Positions 36,760-49,415 of a stretch of DNA of 64,000 bases are shown here, piece by piece. Numbering within the stretch: position 1 is the stretch's first letter; every line of letters starts with the position of its first letter. Source of the stretch: Pomacea canaliculata (Eukaryota > Mollusca > Gastropoda > Architaenioglossa > Ampullariidae); NCBI RefSeq assembly GCF_003073045.1, contig NC_037590.1:11427042-11491041 (forward strand), written 5' to 3'. The position numbers were made by a program, and so were the translations under genes. A model generated the notes under the pieces. That model ran no database searches. It was not told the origin of the DNA and saw only the letters and a program-made list of their open reading frames with translations.

Positions 36760-37484
36760 AGTCAGTTCTTTGCTCACTTTTTTTATTTGTCATTGTCAGA
36801 TTTGAACACACCACCTTTCAGTCTTCAGACCTCGTCTTTAGCCACCAGGCTATACAGCCGTTACCAACTAAACGTGTCTAAAGTTCGTGAAAAAGTCAAG
36901 TTCGCCGTTTACAACATGAGACATATCCGCTGAGCCCGAAGACGCAGCCACGCCCCAGAACCGGGTGACGTCATCGACAACGAGGCTGCTGTTAACGAAG
37001 ATGACTAGTGCACGACGGACACGAACATCTGCTACTGTCCCCCTAGGTACCTCAACTGCCAGGAACACACACGTCATACTCAATGGAGTCAACAAGATCG
37101 GAGTGACAGAACGGCAACAACCTACGACCGATCTCTCCCCTCCAGACATCATTGTACGCGTGGTCAGAGTTGTCTGCCAATCAATGGAGGAATCGAAAAC
37201 GGACAACAGTACATACAAAGAACACCAAACAGAAATAAGTGACAAGATGGCCCGGCCCTCCACAGTTCATGACAATTGCTATCCCATAATGCGAGGACTT
37301 TGTGTGGACGGCAAGACACAAGCAAGACAAGGGAGAGAATAAGTTTCACTGACCAGTGACTACGCGACACTAGGCCGCGACACGAGGTGTCCGTGCTAAC
37401 GTCACCAGGACACAGCACGGGACTCACCCGTGAAAATATTTCACATCTTCAACTGCCGACATCGACGGTTTGCTCGTGAAAACA
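36760..37484. other. Moderately GC-rich DNA, open on both strands, not called
   Basis: Frames of 131 codons (minus, 36868-37263) and 125 codons (plus, 36965-37342) overlap here. Neither shows a known domain, and both strands are open because stop-containing AT sequence is scarce. No splice sites or start context support either. Confidence 0.3.
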
Positions 37485-37486
37485 CA

Positions 37487-37700
37487 ACAGTGGCGTAGGA
37501 AGATGTTCGGCGTTGGGGGGGGGGGGGGGGGGCAACTCCCTGGCAGGCCGCCGAGAGCCAGCCGGGCCCGGGACAGACCTCTTCCGGGCCCCCAGCAGCA
37601 AAGGAATATTGGCTACAGGTGGGGACATGTCTTGAGTATCCGGGGGCCATGTGGCAAAATGGCGTCCGACCATAGCGAAAGTTGAAACCGGCCGTAACAA
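37487..37700 (+). repeat. G-rich dispersed repeat (unclassified)
   Basis: This stretch starts CAGTGGCGTAGGAAGAT, runs into a G17-19 tract at about 37516-37532 and then into CCGGGCCCGGGAC-type sequence. Related G-rich pieces, reverse-complemented, appear at about 43215-43290 and 45235-45330. It is a likely mobile-element fragment, but I cannot place it in a family. Confidence 0.4.
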
Positions 37701-38029
37701 CGGGTCATGTCGGTTTTACCTGTCAAACAAGCGTGGGACGCTTCTCTCCCCTTGTGACGCTAGTCAACCTGATGGCTCATGGGTACGTCCCATCTTTTTT
37801 TTTTATATATCCCACTATTATATCTTCAGATTATTGGTATTTTTAGGGATTCGAGCATATCCTGATTTACATATTTTCTAAATCAAGACATGCCAAAATT
37901 CCTAAAAAAATACCAATATCAAATGGATTAATAATTTGTGTATTTTGCAATAATTATATATATAACAAGCAGCAAAAGAGTGCACAAAAAGTGCAAAATG
38001 TTATAAAAAAACAAAACAAACATGATTTG

Positions 38030-38384
38030 TCATTTATTGGCGTTTATTGAGGTAAAATAAGGATAAAAAGCAAACTAAAAAAATTTTTTTTAATATAAAA
38101 TTTTTTTTAAAGCATTGTCTCATTGTATACATAAACAATTATCATTTATCAAGGTAAAAATATTATCACAAATAAGGATAAAAGCAAACTAATAAAAAAT
38201 AATGTTAAAAATATACAATTTTTTTAAAGCATTGTCTCATTTGTATACATAAACAATTTATCATTTATCAAGGTAAAAATGTTATCATAAATAAGGATAA
38301 AAAAGCAAACTGATAAAAAAAAATAATTTTAAAAATATATAAAAATTTTTTTTAAAGCATTGTCTGTTTGCATACATAAAAGAT
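38030..38384 (+). repeat. Three-copy tandem repeat, about 119-bp unit
   Basis: The units start at 38030, 38142 and 38261. Each reads TCATTTAT..AAGGTAAAA..AAATAAGGATAAAA..AGCAAACT..TTTAAAGCATTGTCTC..TATACATAAACAATT. Copies 2 and 3 differ at only a few bases; copy 1 is shorter. The array is strongly AT-rich. Confidence 0.85.
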
Positions 38385-39088
38385 GTTTCCTCTTGATATA
38401 TTAATGCAACATTCGTTATTTAATTATAAGTTGTTGAACGATGCAAAACATGTATCCATTGACAAAACAATTAAAATTAAATTGCAGTTCCTTAACACTA
38501 ATTACATTTTCCCAAAGAAAAGGTTCAAAGATCTATGACAATATATCAAATGATAAGTATGAACTGAATTGCTGTCAAAAAGAGTGATGCTTTAATAGAC
38601 ATTTCTAAAAATAAATCAAAGTCATGAAATTAAACTATAAAAGGTTCTAGGTTGGATTGCAGCTTATGGTATTAACTACAATCTTTTAAAACAGATTAAA
38701 AATTTTAAATTGCACCTTTATCACTAAGAAAAGGAAACCATCAAACACATGTTTGAAACACAATTATGTTCAAGAATTTTAGAAGGTATTAGAAAAGAAC
38801 TGTAAACATATAAATGATTCTGAATTTACCACAACACATCTCTTATTGGATCGGGTGAAAATATCCTCATTGATAAATTAAATGGGTTAGAGTAAATAAT
38901 AATCACAGCACAGTTTTATATAATTATATAAATCCAGATTTAGTATATGCAGGTTTATGTACAAGAATTTTACAACTGTAGGTAGAAAGTTGCACAGCTT
39001 TACTTGTCCTCTACCCCAGAACAATTAACTGACGTATAGGCTGTGCTCAACCCTTTCCCTCTCTGCATTCTCTTGATCCTAGCACCAG
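38385..39088. other. AT-rich non-coding DNA downstream of BEN-domain exons
   Basis: No coding signal is seen. On the minus strand this would be the 3' flank or 3' UTR of the BEN-domain exons. Confidence 0.3.
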
Positions 39089-41334
39089 CTAACCAAAGTT
39101 GATGCCATGCAAGTCAGCATCCGTAGCTTCAGGATAACTTTTTTCTTGCAGCATCTAAAAATAGAACAAATATAAGAATATGAGGTCTGCATAAAAAAAG
39201 TAATCACTTAATTGTAGTTACTGACCCTAAAATCCAGAATATAATGTGAAACAAAAAGAGGTACAAGCAAATTATAACTGATATGTAAAGTGGCATAAAA
39301 ATTTAAAGCGTTATAAGACAGAAAGAACTACAAGTGGAACTGCATTTGAATTTCAGTTAGAATTTCTATAGCAAGAAAAACTCTGGAAATTCTAATTGCA
39401 AAAACAATCCCAATTACATGGGAACTGTAAGATGTCTATAAACTGTCATTTTAATTCCTTTCTACACAGTGTTAACCAGCTGATTAAAGGACTACAGCAC
39501 TAGAAATTGCGTAAACATGTGTCCATATTTTATTTTGGAATGTAATTCAATCACAATAAAATGAAGGTAGGACAGTTCTCCAGGCCTGATTTATCTTCCT
39601 GTCATGTTTTTTTTATGAATCATGAAATTCTGTCTGCACCTAGCAGAGTCAAAGGTAAGTTCATAACTAAAAGATAAAGAAACAATCCAAACAGTCCTAT
39701 TTATGACAGGCATGTATTAATGTACCGTATACACACACACACAGAGTCAAATATTTAAATCCTTACCCTGACTGTTTGTAAAATGAAGGGGTGGTTCTTG
39801 AGTCCATTGAAGTTGTAAGATCAGGCCAACTCAGTTGAAAATAGCACAGATAGAATGCCCCTCACTACATGCTTTAATGTGCAACCCGACGCATCACCGA
39901 ATGGCATTCCCTGAAAACAGACAAAAATAAAATACACATCATTTAAAAAAAAATTGCAGTGGGCAAACATTATAATACCTGTTATGAAAACTAGTATTTA
40001 AAGACACCCCCCCCAAAAAAAAAAGACAGCAACAATTCAGGAAGTTTCATACAACCAAAGCAAAAGTGGGTACAGGAAAATTACTATCTGCTCAATCAAT
40101 GCCACCATAACAAATGCCTTTTATTACTTTTTAGTACTGCAAACATGTCATTAGTTTAATATGGCAATGAATGGTATGGTATGGAACCTTTAAAGGGAAT
40201 CAGATAAAAAACCGATTTGACTCCTCCTACTAACAAATCAGAATAAAGCACATACCAAGCATGTCCTTTTTTATGGGATCTGTCTTCATATCTCCCTCAA
40301 GATCTCTACATCTTCTGCTGATTGTTAAGCGAGACTGGAACCCCTCTGGCAGATTTCCCGTGTCATTTATGCCTTTCCTGTTCTTGTTCCTCCATCCATG
40401 GTAAACATCCTTTTAAGGTTGTTGTATATTCTTCATCTCTTCAGAAGAGACAGTTTGTTCATCCCAACTTTCTCTAGTTTATTCTAACCTAAGAACACCA
40501 ATAGCAGAAAACATGTAAAATAATGATCTTTTCTAGCTTTGCTATAGTTCACAATGCCTGGAAAATACCATTAATTTTGGTTAATCTTTTACCATTTGTC
40601 ATATCTATCTGATATGTGATCCATATTTGTTTCAAATTTTTTCACTATGGCAAAAGGCTGGGATTTTCCGCTTCCAGTTTAACTCATAAAAGCACTGTTC
40701 ATAACTCTTGGCCAAGGGTAAGAAGAAAAAAAAAGCTAAATGATTATAAACCAAAATGGCTTTAAATTACTTCCAAGGGGTTATGGGTCTTTATGCTGGC
40801 AGGCTGAAAAACCAGACAAATGGAATCGGAAAGCGCTGGGGTGTGAAGGCAAAGGTGAAACAGTCCTTTTTTGAAAGCTGCTACTTTGGGGAACCCTTGA
40901 GATGGTGCCAACCACTAGTGGCAAAGAGTATGGCAATGGTGGTGGACATTGCTGCATTAACTGAAAGGGTGGTCAGTCATATAGTGATTCCTCGGCATCC
41001 TTCTCTCCTTCGCTGTTAGCTGTGCATCCCTGTGTCAAATGAATACATTTGCATAAACTTTTTAAGCTTAGTACATTTAAAACTGTCAGCTGCGATAGGT
41101 TGTTAAAATTTTTTTAAAGAACATTTTATTGTTATTGTACAAAACTTGTTTATCACTGTATGCTATTTTACCAGAAAGAGAAACACAGCCTTGTGTCCCT
41201 ACATGATGTCACCAAAAAAAAATTCCCTAAAATTAAGCAGAGGAAATGAAAACAGACCGAAATCTAATCGCAGTTATCCGTATCCTTTTTGGTTGAGTGG
41301 GAGCATTTTTGTCATCACTCTCCACCTCCGACAT
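39089..41334 (-). pseudogene. BEN-domain gene with in-frame stops, probable pseudogene
   Basis: BEN domains are DNA-binding or protein-binding modules of chromatin factors. Two exons join in phase: 39910-39767 (acceptor TTTTCAG, donor CAGG|GTAAGG, 48 codons) and 39154-39089 (acceptor TTTTTAG, ends TAG). Their product has a BEN-like pattern: LKHVVRGILSVLFSTELA, then NFNGLKNHP, then a closing helix region with EKSYPEATDADLHGINFG. A TGA at 39823-39821 interrupts it directly after STELA. An upstream exon (40412-40256, donor TTG|GTATGT) encodes EGFQSRLTISRRCRDLEGDM and is preceded by in-frame TAA at 40415-40413; its phase does not fit the next exon. A possible first coding exon starts at 41334 (MSEVESDDKNAPTQPKRIR). 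Either the gene is dying or exons are missed. The BEN call is by eye. Confidence 0.45.
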
Positions 41335-41399
41335 TTTTGTCCCTTGCAGATTCAGCTAGATTCTTGGTAGTTACCTGCAGGAAATAATATAGAGGCAAA

Positions 41400-43785
41400 T
41401 AAGATTTCACAAATCAGATCAAAGTAAAAAATAAACACACTCTTATAGTGCACATCACAACAAAAAGCTACACTATCTGTGGTGTAATGACTGTGTTCAA
41501 ACAGTTCAGGTATTATCTTTTTCTCCTTCCTTAAATTGCAGCACACAATAACATAGAAGTCATTTGACCATTAATGGTCACATGCTTCATAAATTTTCTT
41601 TCTGCACAAGGATTATGAATATTATGAATCAAAAAGTAAATTGCACTTACTAATGACTTGTGCAGGAGAACTGGAAGCATAGGACATGAGGAATCAGCTT
41701 ATAGCTCTAATTAATGAAGCTTGCATCTGGTTCAATAGATTGTAGTGGGAAGTTGCACACCCTGTGACCACTTTCATCTTAAAATGCCAAGCAGCCAGCT
41801 ATCTAGAATAACAGTAAAATAAATTATTGACATTATGCAGTTATTATGATTTGTTGTTTGAAAAAGACCATTAAAGTTGTCTGAAATGATACTTCCATCA
41901 CAATCAGTTGTCAATGGCTATCTATATAAGTTTTTTTTTTTGGTTCACCACTGGGAACACAATCCTTATGCTGCTCTTTGACAAATATTTCTTAATTAGC
42001 TGCTGCAGTGGAAAGTTTGGTGTTTGAAAAAGTCGTTTAAGCTAGCCTAAAAAAATATAAATTGAGAGGCAGAGTTAAGAGTCCAAAGGACCAAATCTGT
42101 CAACATTATCAGCAATATTGTGACAAAGCAAGTACATTTTTACACCAAAAATCCTTTTACCATACAACACTGCTTCTTGAACAAATAAACATGAAAGGTT
42201 ATGAGCCTAATAATCAGCATAGTTCACACACAGCCCAGGACTTGCAAGACAAAAAAAAAAACAAACCCACAATAAATAAGAGAAAAAAATATATACTGCC
42301 CCGAAGAAACCTGGCATTTTAACGCTATCGTACCAGTAAAACAGACGGAACTGTCGAAGCTCTGTTACGTTCCACTTTCGTAATCGCAATTTGAGGAAAT
42401 TCTGACAGCTCCAAATTCTCTCCATTGCTAACGGGGCTAAAGAATTATCAAATGCAAGCGTTCAGAAACTGCTGAGCACGATTTCTACCTCTGTCGGAAA
42501 ACTTGTGCATTTATTGCGTTTAATGTGTACTTCTTAATCTTTTTCTCTTAGAATGATATTCTGCATTAAATTGGACATTCTGTAGTTAAAATCTCACTAA
42601 CTCAAGTGTATATAGAGTATAAAAATTATACGTACTGTTATCGAAGGCTAGTGGGCGAACACATGTATCAGTATAGAAATCGACCGCTTGAGAAGCTTTT
42701 CTGTTGGGAAAAGTGTAGACTCACAACATTTGAAAATGGCGGCTTTGCCTCGCACGCATGTGGTCGTAGTGTTAGCACGCCAATGGCGAAGAGTCATTGC
42801 TATTCTTTAGGGGTCACGACCCCTGATATTTATGTGGGGCATGATCTCCCGCACTCCTGTTTTCGCCTCGGCGAGCGTGGAGCTTGGCTTATGTTATGAC
42901 GCATAACACAGCGCTGACAGCGGCATCAAGACGAGCCATCAAGCATTGCGATAGATTGACCCCCTGTATCACAGTCGGATCAATGACAAACTTGGTGGAC
43001 CCCTTGAGCTTATGGTTCCCGATGCTGCTAGGGCCCTTTGTACTTGTAATCTAAATTATTTCCCAGTATATCTTTATATTATTTGTTATATGTTTACAAT
43101 TCGAAATCTCAATACTCTACACTCAAACTCAACTTCTGCATGTCGTAATGCTGTTGGTGTTCTGTCTTTAGACCTTTCTTTTAAAAGAAAAAGAAAAGAA
43201 GAAGAAAAAAAAATCCACTGACCAAGGCCGGCCCCTTGAACAGCCGCGGTCCCGGGGTACACAGACCCCCCTGCGGCGTCCCCCCTCTCGTCAGGCCTGC
43301 TCCCTGCTGACAGTGAATGGCGTTCGCTTCGACTCGCCCACATTACGTAAAAAAGGATGGGGGGGGGGGGGTACGGGGTACTGCACGCGCACGCACGTAC
43401 ACCAGTGCGTAGCATCACAACACGCTGCCTTATTGTTAAAAAGGCAAAGCGCAGCATTAAATATAGAAAAACAAATTAAAAATAAGACTGACTCCCCGGG
43501 CTAACGCATTCACAAGAAATGTGATAAACGTTATAACACATTTAATTCATATTAATCAAGTTGATTTCAAGTCAGTGTGCCAAAAAACTGCGGGTGGATG
43601 TTACTTCGGGGCCGGGTGATTTCTATTATATGAACTCCCATGGTCAATCTCGTCCAGGATTAAGGGCAGATCAACCCTCTCTTTAAATACATGCATAATG
43701 AGACAGTTATTCGAAGCGCGTTTGTGTCATGGAACTTCTCGGGTAATGTTTTTGTTTGTTTTAAAGGCAGAAAAACTGAGTTGGG
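41400..43785. other. Intergenic, possible 5' UTR exon and repeat pieces
   Basis: The minus strand near 42340-42430 ends at a donor-like GTACGATAG and could be an untranslated first exon of the BEN-domain gene. The palindromic GGGGTCACGACCCC at about 42809-42822 and the G/C-rich stretch at 43215-43290 and 43355-43375 look like mobile-element debris. No coding gene is visible. Confidence 0.3.
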
Positions 43786-45340
43786 TACGTGAAAAACAGC
43801 AAAGGTAAAGATAATTTAAGCCTACTCACCCAACGGCTCGTGAACATGCTTTCTCGTTCTATCTCACAACAAACGCGGGAGAAAATACGCTGGTTGCTGG
43901 AACCGCTCTTCTATGACACCACGTACGCCAGTTCAGCGACAGTACACACAGCACGTGGCAACCCCCGACTACTCCCAGAGACGGTGGCACAGGTCTCTCC
44001 ACCACCGCAAAAACTCCTCTTCCGCCCGCCGTCCTCCCAAGTCCTGTGTGCAGGTTTCTATAGGCTTCGAGAAACCTCCAGAACCTTTCCCTACCCAGCA
44101 GGGACCAGCGTCCGCGAGATAATCCACGTTACAATACAAGAGACACAGCCCTATACCTGGAACTTGGGTGTCCGCACACCCTGGGAAAAGCATAGCCCCA
44201 TCCACCCCAAAGAGAATCAAAGAGACCAGAGAGGAAGGGACGCAAGGCTACCCTATAATTAAGGCCATAAACTGGCCAGACCACCGTGGCTTGTAGGGGA
44301 CGAAGCTAGGTGGGTTGTTGGTGAATTTACTGGCCCGCACTTACCCCCCCCCGGTTGTTTGGTGTCCACCGCTCTTCCTTGCTCCGCTACTCGACGGTGC
44401 TGAGCCAGCGATGCGACACGTTCTATGGCCATCTACCAAAACCACGGACACATATATACAAACCAAAACAGTATAAACACAGATAACTTATGTTGAGTAC
44501 CAGCCACAGTCGTTGATGATAAAAGATGTGGCCCTTGTGTAGTTTTAGAAATGTTACTTATGCACTTCCTCCTGAGTCGTAAGAGAGCAATAATACCAGT
44601 CTCTCTGTCTCTAAAGAAAACTTACCAATATAGGGGAGCCGGAGTCTTTGCCTTACTTAGGTGAAGTCAAAGGCCGTCAGTTCGCACTAAACCGTTCCGA
44701 GTGGTGTCTAGTAAGATGGAAGTCTCGTGCTTCGCTAGGCTTTGTCACCAAGTGTAAGGGTTCCTGTCTGATTGGCAAGACTGGGATATTGGTAGGCAAC
44801 TAATTGTTACTGGCTTTCTGTGTTTCCCCATGGCCAGTGCGGCCCCTTTGGTTGTAAGCGATAGCAGATAATTTGGTTCAGAGTCGTCGGTGACAGCGAG
44901 TGTGGGGGATGTTTTTATGTTGGTCAAACGAAAAACCGCCAAAGAAAAGGCGTCGCATTCCTATGGGGCAGGGGGAGGTGAGACCACACTCGATGTACCG
45001 ATGTACTGTCCGGCTGCTTTCTTTCGCTCACGGCTTCAACACAGCCTGCAATTAGCATGGCAAACAATAACGGGACTGTCCCGATCTGATCGTCAGAGGT
45101 GTTAGAGCCGTTCCCACTTGCCTCAAGGGCCCGCTTTTTGTGACGGTGATGACCGTCTCCTCTCTACGGTTCCCCCACCTTTCTTCAGTTTCTTTGCTCT
45201 TTTAAGTGAGAATTACGTCTCAATATTGGGGGATAAAAAGGGGGGTAAAAGGATATTGCCTGCCCCCCCTGTATTTTCCTTTGGGGGGGGGGCGGCTGCC
45301 CCCGCTGCTCCCCCTTGGTCCTACGGGTGAAACCCACTGA
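43786..45340. other. GC-rich region of unknown origin, not called as gene
   Basis: A 157-codon plus-strand frame (43789-44262) is open, with overlapping frames on the other strand, but has no known motif. G and C runs (44344-44353, 45235-45300) and CpG-rich sequence suggest repeats. The 45235-45330 part, reverse-complemented, resembles the 37487 G-rich repeat. Confidence 0.3.
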
Positions 45341-47186
45341 TGTGATCGTCTCCATAACACCACAGCTCCTATTGTGTCATATTTCTCGCACAGGCCTCTC
45401 AGCTTGTGATCTTCAACCTTTTCGTAAATCTTTTCCATTTCCATATTCTTTCTATAGTCTTTTTACGCACTGAAAAATAAAGAATCCTCACGATGAAGAC
45501 GATTTAAAGACGAAAGAAAAAAAGGATTCAAAAATGAAAGGAAGAAGAAAAGGATTTAAAAAAGTCCCACAAGTGTGTGACTAACCCTTACCAGCAGATT
45601 CAAAGAAAAAGGAAAAGATTAGAAGAGGAAAAAGGAGAAACAGAAGACTGGAGTCAGAGGTAATATTTTTTCTCTGTATATGTGATCGGTAAAGCTTTGT
45701 TAATATACTGTAGACAAACCACATGTTCTTGACATACGGGAGCTGCCAACAGATCGACCTCTGACATTCGATTTGGTTTGGACAGTGCTCCCCAAGCATT
45801 GATCACGTGGCGATTTTTGATGTTCTTTGTGTGAAAATATATGTTACTTGATTTGATTATCCACTGCTTCCTCCAGAGCTACCGACAGTATTTCTATCGC
45901 AGACAATGTGTTCTTAAATACAAACCTTACAACTGAAAAGAAAAAGTGACCAGTGGTGTTTTTTTTTTCGCGGAAGGACTTCTTTGTATACAAAAGACTG
46001 CACAGAAATACTTGACACTCTTTTCAAACAACATGTGCTTTTCATTGTGTATGGCCATTGATTATACAGGGATAAAACAAGGGCGCATTCTCGTCCACGC
46101 ACACACACACACACGGTACAACACTCTGCATGCACTACATACTCACATACCACTCGATGTGGCAGGATAAGTGTTCAGAACACATACATCGTGGTCAGAA
46201 AACACAAAAATGCTTGAAGTCAACATAGTCTTTTTGTCGGCGCAGCACGGACATGCTCTGACAGACTAACATATTAACACTTCATCGCTAACCCACTTCA
46301 GCAACCTTTTCATCCGACACATGCGTGCCACAAGATTTCAAGCAGCCAAGACAGAAAGGGAAGATGACATTTCAAACACAAGACCAGTCCACAGAAAACA
46401 TTCTTTTAATATAAAGCTGTGCTACTATGCAAAAAGGTTGTTCTCTGTGCCAGGCTTTACAAGAATTAAAAAAATTATGAAAAAAAACGGCCCTGGGGAA
46501 CGAGGTAGAAAAATCGACCAAGATTCATAGGACGACAGAAATGTTATCTGTAGGCTGGAAACATTCATGACAAGAAATACTTGTAGGCGAGAATGCTGAA
46601 TATGATGTTTGACACACGCCCAAAGCAGAATACAATAACCGGAGAAAATATTTTATTTTCTCTTTACCTTGCAACGCACACATGGACGAAAACTAATTCG
46701 CATGTAAACAAAAACATACCTGTGCACGCAGATGTCCGTTCGCTTAAGCAAACAGTGAACACAGTCTCATGAAAGTTCATCCCCTTACACCAACTAAACC
46801 TGTGTAATTGTTTCTTGATACCATCTAAGGATAGGCGATGGTTTCATCCTATTATACTAACTAAACAGGTGATTGTTTCATCTCGTTCTACTAATTATGT
46901 ATTCGTGATTAGCTTCATACACCATTGGACTGTAATGATAACCAACGTTTTCACTTTAAATGTCTTCGTAGGGTGGCCGGGGGGAACGAACAAATAAAAA
47001 AATCTCAGCTTCAACAAAATTTGACAATTTCTCTCGACAGGAAACTAGAACTTTTCTTTCGCATCATTGCTGATTCATTAGGGAAGCATTTTAACCCTCA
47101 AGAAAAAAATCATGTCCAGAAACAGGACTATGGCAACCCTGCCTTCTGATAAGTAACTGTCCACTTCTGTAAAATCCAGCAGGAGG
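45341..47186. other. Intergenic, no gene seen
   Basis: AT-rich DNA with an AC microsatellite at about 46099-46114. All frames are under 80 codons and unremarkable. It forms the 3' flank of the 47187-48241 receptor copy. Confidence 0.35.
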
Positions 47187-48241
47187 TCAGGGGAACACAG
47201 TGACGCCCGTAGGGTCAGCAGCAGGACTTGCAGGCGCCACCTCGTTATGACAGCAGCGCATGAGCAGACGCTGATAACCTTCCCTGAAATGCTTGTTCAT
47301 GAGACCGTATATGATCCAGTTGATGCTGTGGTTAAGAAACAAAAGCAGGATGAGGAACTGAAACAAATCCGTCGGCACGTAGACGACACGGTTGGCGATG
47401 CCAGCGACAGCCATTGGCACGTAGAAGACGACGAGAACGACGAACACAGAGACGAGTGAGCGGATGATAGCAACATCAGAGGTAGAAATGGCCAGACGAG
47501 AGCCTCCCCGGACTGGGTTTCTGTGCCTTTGCCATTGCCTGACCGCGTTCTTGTTCTTTTTCCAGAAGCGGATGATGGCCAGGCTGATGCCTCCGATCAA
47601 CAGTGAGGGCAGTATGAGATCCATTGTCGTCTTGATGGAGGACACACTAGAAAAATCCGCGAAGTTCTGCAGACAAAGGCGAATTCGTCCGCTGTAGGTA
47701 AATGTGGTTCCACCAAGATGGAAGAAAGGGAAGACGGAGAAGATGATGCCAAGGAACCAGAGTATGGCGCATGAGCCAGAGTTCTGGGTTTGTTAAAGAC
47801 TTTAACGAAGACTTTGTTGTGACACACGCACAGGTACCTGTTGAGATGGCGATGAGGACCAGCGTGTACACTGACACCGTGAAGCAGATGCTCATGATGA
47901 AGGCCGTGACTTCGCAGTGAAGCCTGTTGACCACAGGGGTATAGCGCGTACCCGATACCCAGGTCCAGCAGCCACACCAGCTCCGCGAAGGCGATAAACA
48001 GGATGTCGGCGACGGCAAGGTTGGCGATGTAGATGTTGTGGATGGACCTCAGAGCCGTTTGGTGTAGAATCGTCACGATGATGAGAACGTTCCCGAAAAA
48101 CCCGGTCACGCACGACAGCCACCCCAAAGTCATCACAGTCACCCGGACACCCTCGCTGACTGGGTGTCCGACAAACATGTTGCTGTCGTTAGCCTCATCT
48201 TCAGTACCCGAGGGCGAGCTGTCGGAAAAGTTAACCTTCAT
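47187..48241 (-). pseudogene. Class A GPCR (NWxxY subfamily), frame-broken copy
   Basis: The minus strand holds one intronless seven-helix receptor that needs three frame changes. The start is ATG at 48241 (MKVNFSDSSPSG; NFS is a glycosylation site). TM1 is WLSCVTGFFGNVLIIVTIL and TM2 carries NLAVADILFIAF. A break at about 47930-47960 precedes VVNRLHCEVTAFIMSICF (TM3), a second at about 47840-47850 precedes NRYLCVCHNKVF, and a third at about 47762-47778 precedes AILWFLGIIFSVFPFFH (TM4). The last frame is open to the end: TM5 SLLIGGISLAIIRFWKK, TM6 VVLVVFYVPMA, TM7 FLNHSINWIIYGLMNKHF, ending TGVTVFP. DRY is NRY, NPxxY is NWIIY, and CWxP is FYVP. All frame changes lie in the first two thirds. 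This is a pseudogene, or less likely an error-rich stretch of assembly. Confidence 0.8.
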
Positions 48242-48597
48242 GTTCAAGCACAACTTACCAACTTATTACTGGTTTCCCGATGGCTTTCCACGTCACCTGG
48301 ATAAAAAATATGTGTGCTTTACTCGCAGAAAGATGAGGCGTTCGAAGGAGAAGCTAAAACATTTTTTGCAGGTAGTTTGTCGCCATACCACAGCGACATA
48401 TCTCTCTCCCCCCCAGACACGTTTTGCGTGCAAGTTTCCACAATCATCGATCTGAAGTCTGTATTCAACGGTTTCGCTCTCACGCTCTACTGCTTATGCA
48501 GCTTTGTGCCACTGATTATTTTTGCGCATGGTTTCGAAAATGAGACGAAAAAGCCAACCTTTTTTAATATTGTAATGAAGAGGACGTCTAAAATATT

Positions 48598-48775
48598 TCA
48601 CACACACGCACGCACACGCACACACACGAGCGCGCTTACACGATGCAGACAACACGCACTTATGTTCACACACTTACAAACACCTCACAGACACACACAT
48701 ACACGCACTTATGTTCACACCCACTTACAAACACCTCACAGACAAAAGACACACACACACACGCACACTCTCTCA
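48598..48775 (+). repeat. CA-rich microsatellite with duplicated 55-bp unit
   Basis: CACACACG-type repeats surround two copies of CTTATGTTCACAC..ACTTACAAACACCTCACAGACA (about 48659-48712 and 48706-48750). It lies just upstream, in plus orientation, of the LINE fragment. Confidence 0.8.
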
Positions 48776-48789
48776 GTGGTGCTTCGATA

Positions 48790-49415
48790 AGTCTTGTTGG
48801 CCTTCACAGAACAACTATCAAATAGGTGTTAAACAAAAACAGCCTCATGATTTCCTACCTCTAGGGGTTTTACCACTGCTAAACAGGCTAAAGTTCAACA
48901 AAAGTATGATAATCTTTAAAATACTAACTGGCAAAATGTCCCATAGACTTTCTACTTTCTACTCCATAAAAATATAAGAGGTTCTCTTAAGCTCGATATC
49001 CCCATACCCAGAACTGACCTGTTCAAGACGACCCTAAAATATTCTTGCAGGGTTCTTATGGAACAGCCTTACTTCAAAGAACGACTATCCAATCTGTACA
49101 AATTCAAAGTGGGACTCCTGCAACACCTTTTCCAAACCCTTTGATCACCTAAAGAGGTGTCCTACCATTAATCATACCGAAAAAGTAAACATATACCCCA
49201 CGTTGCTAGTGTTCTAACAATAATAAAACAAAAACTGTCAGTTCAGATATCAAGTACCATGTTTGTGCACATCCTAATTTCTCTCTGTTTGATTGCCATG
49301 TTCTGAATTAATGTAATGTTTTTATTTCTACTAATTGGTCCGAAGGTTAGATGTAAAAATGCATAACTTTTGCTTATTCTCTTAATAAAGATTTGTTCAT
49401 TAATTCTCTCCCCCT
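48790..49415 (+). mobile_element. 5'-truncated LINE, reverse-transcriptase C-terminus and 3' UTR
   Basis: A plus-strand frame reads LPLLNRLKFNKSMIIFKILT, then GKMSHRLSTFYS. Over the following 200 bases, with frame changes, it reads pieces like IPIPRTDLFKTTLKYS and FKVGLLQHLFQTL. This is the usual C-terminal pattern of CR1-like reverse transcriptases after the catalytic domain. A 3' tail with AATAAAGATTTGTTCATTAA follows (49384-49405); it also occurs at 25650-25780. It is truncated and inactive. Confidence 0.7.

Noticed and set aside
36868..37342. Overlapping 131-codon (minus) and 125-codon (plus) open frames
   Set aside because: The frames lie in a GC-richer stretch where both strands are open. 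Neither has a domain, hydrophobic pattern or splice context.
42805..43060. GGGGTCACGACCCC palindrome and flanks as a hAT element
   Set aside because: No 8-bp duplication and no second terminus could be found.
43789..44262. 157-codon plus-strand frame
   Set aside because: It shows no recognisable motif, its composition reflects local GC content, an opposing frame is also open, and repeats lie nearby.
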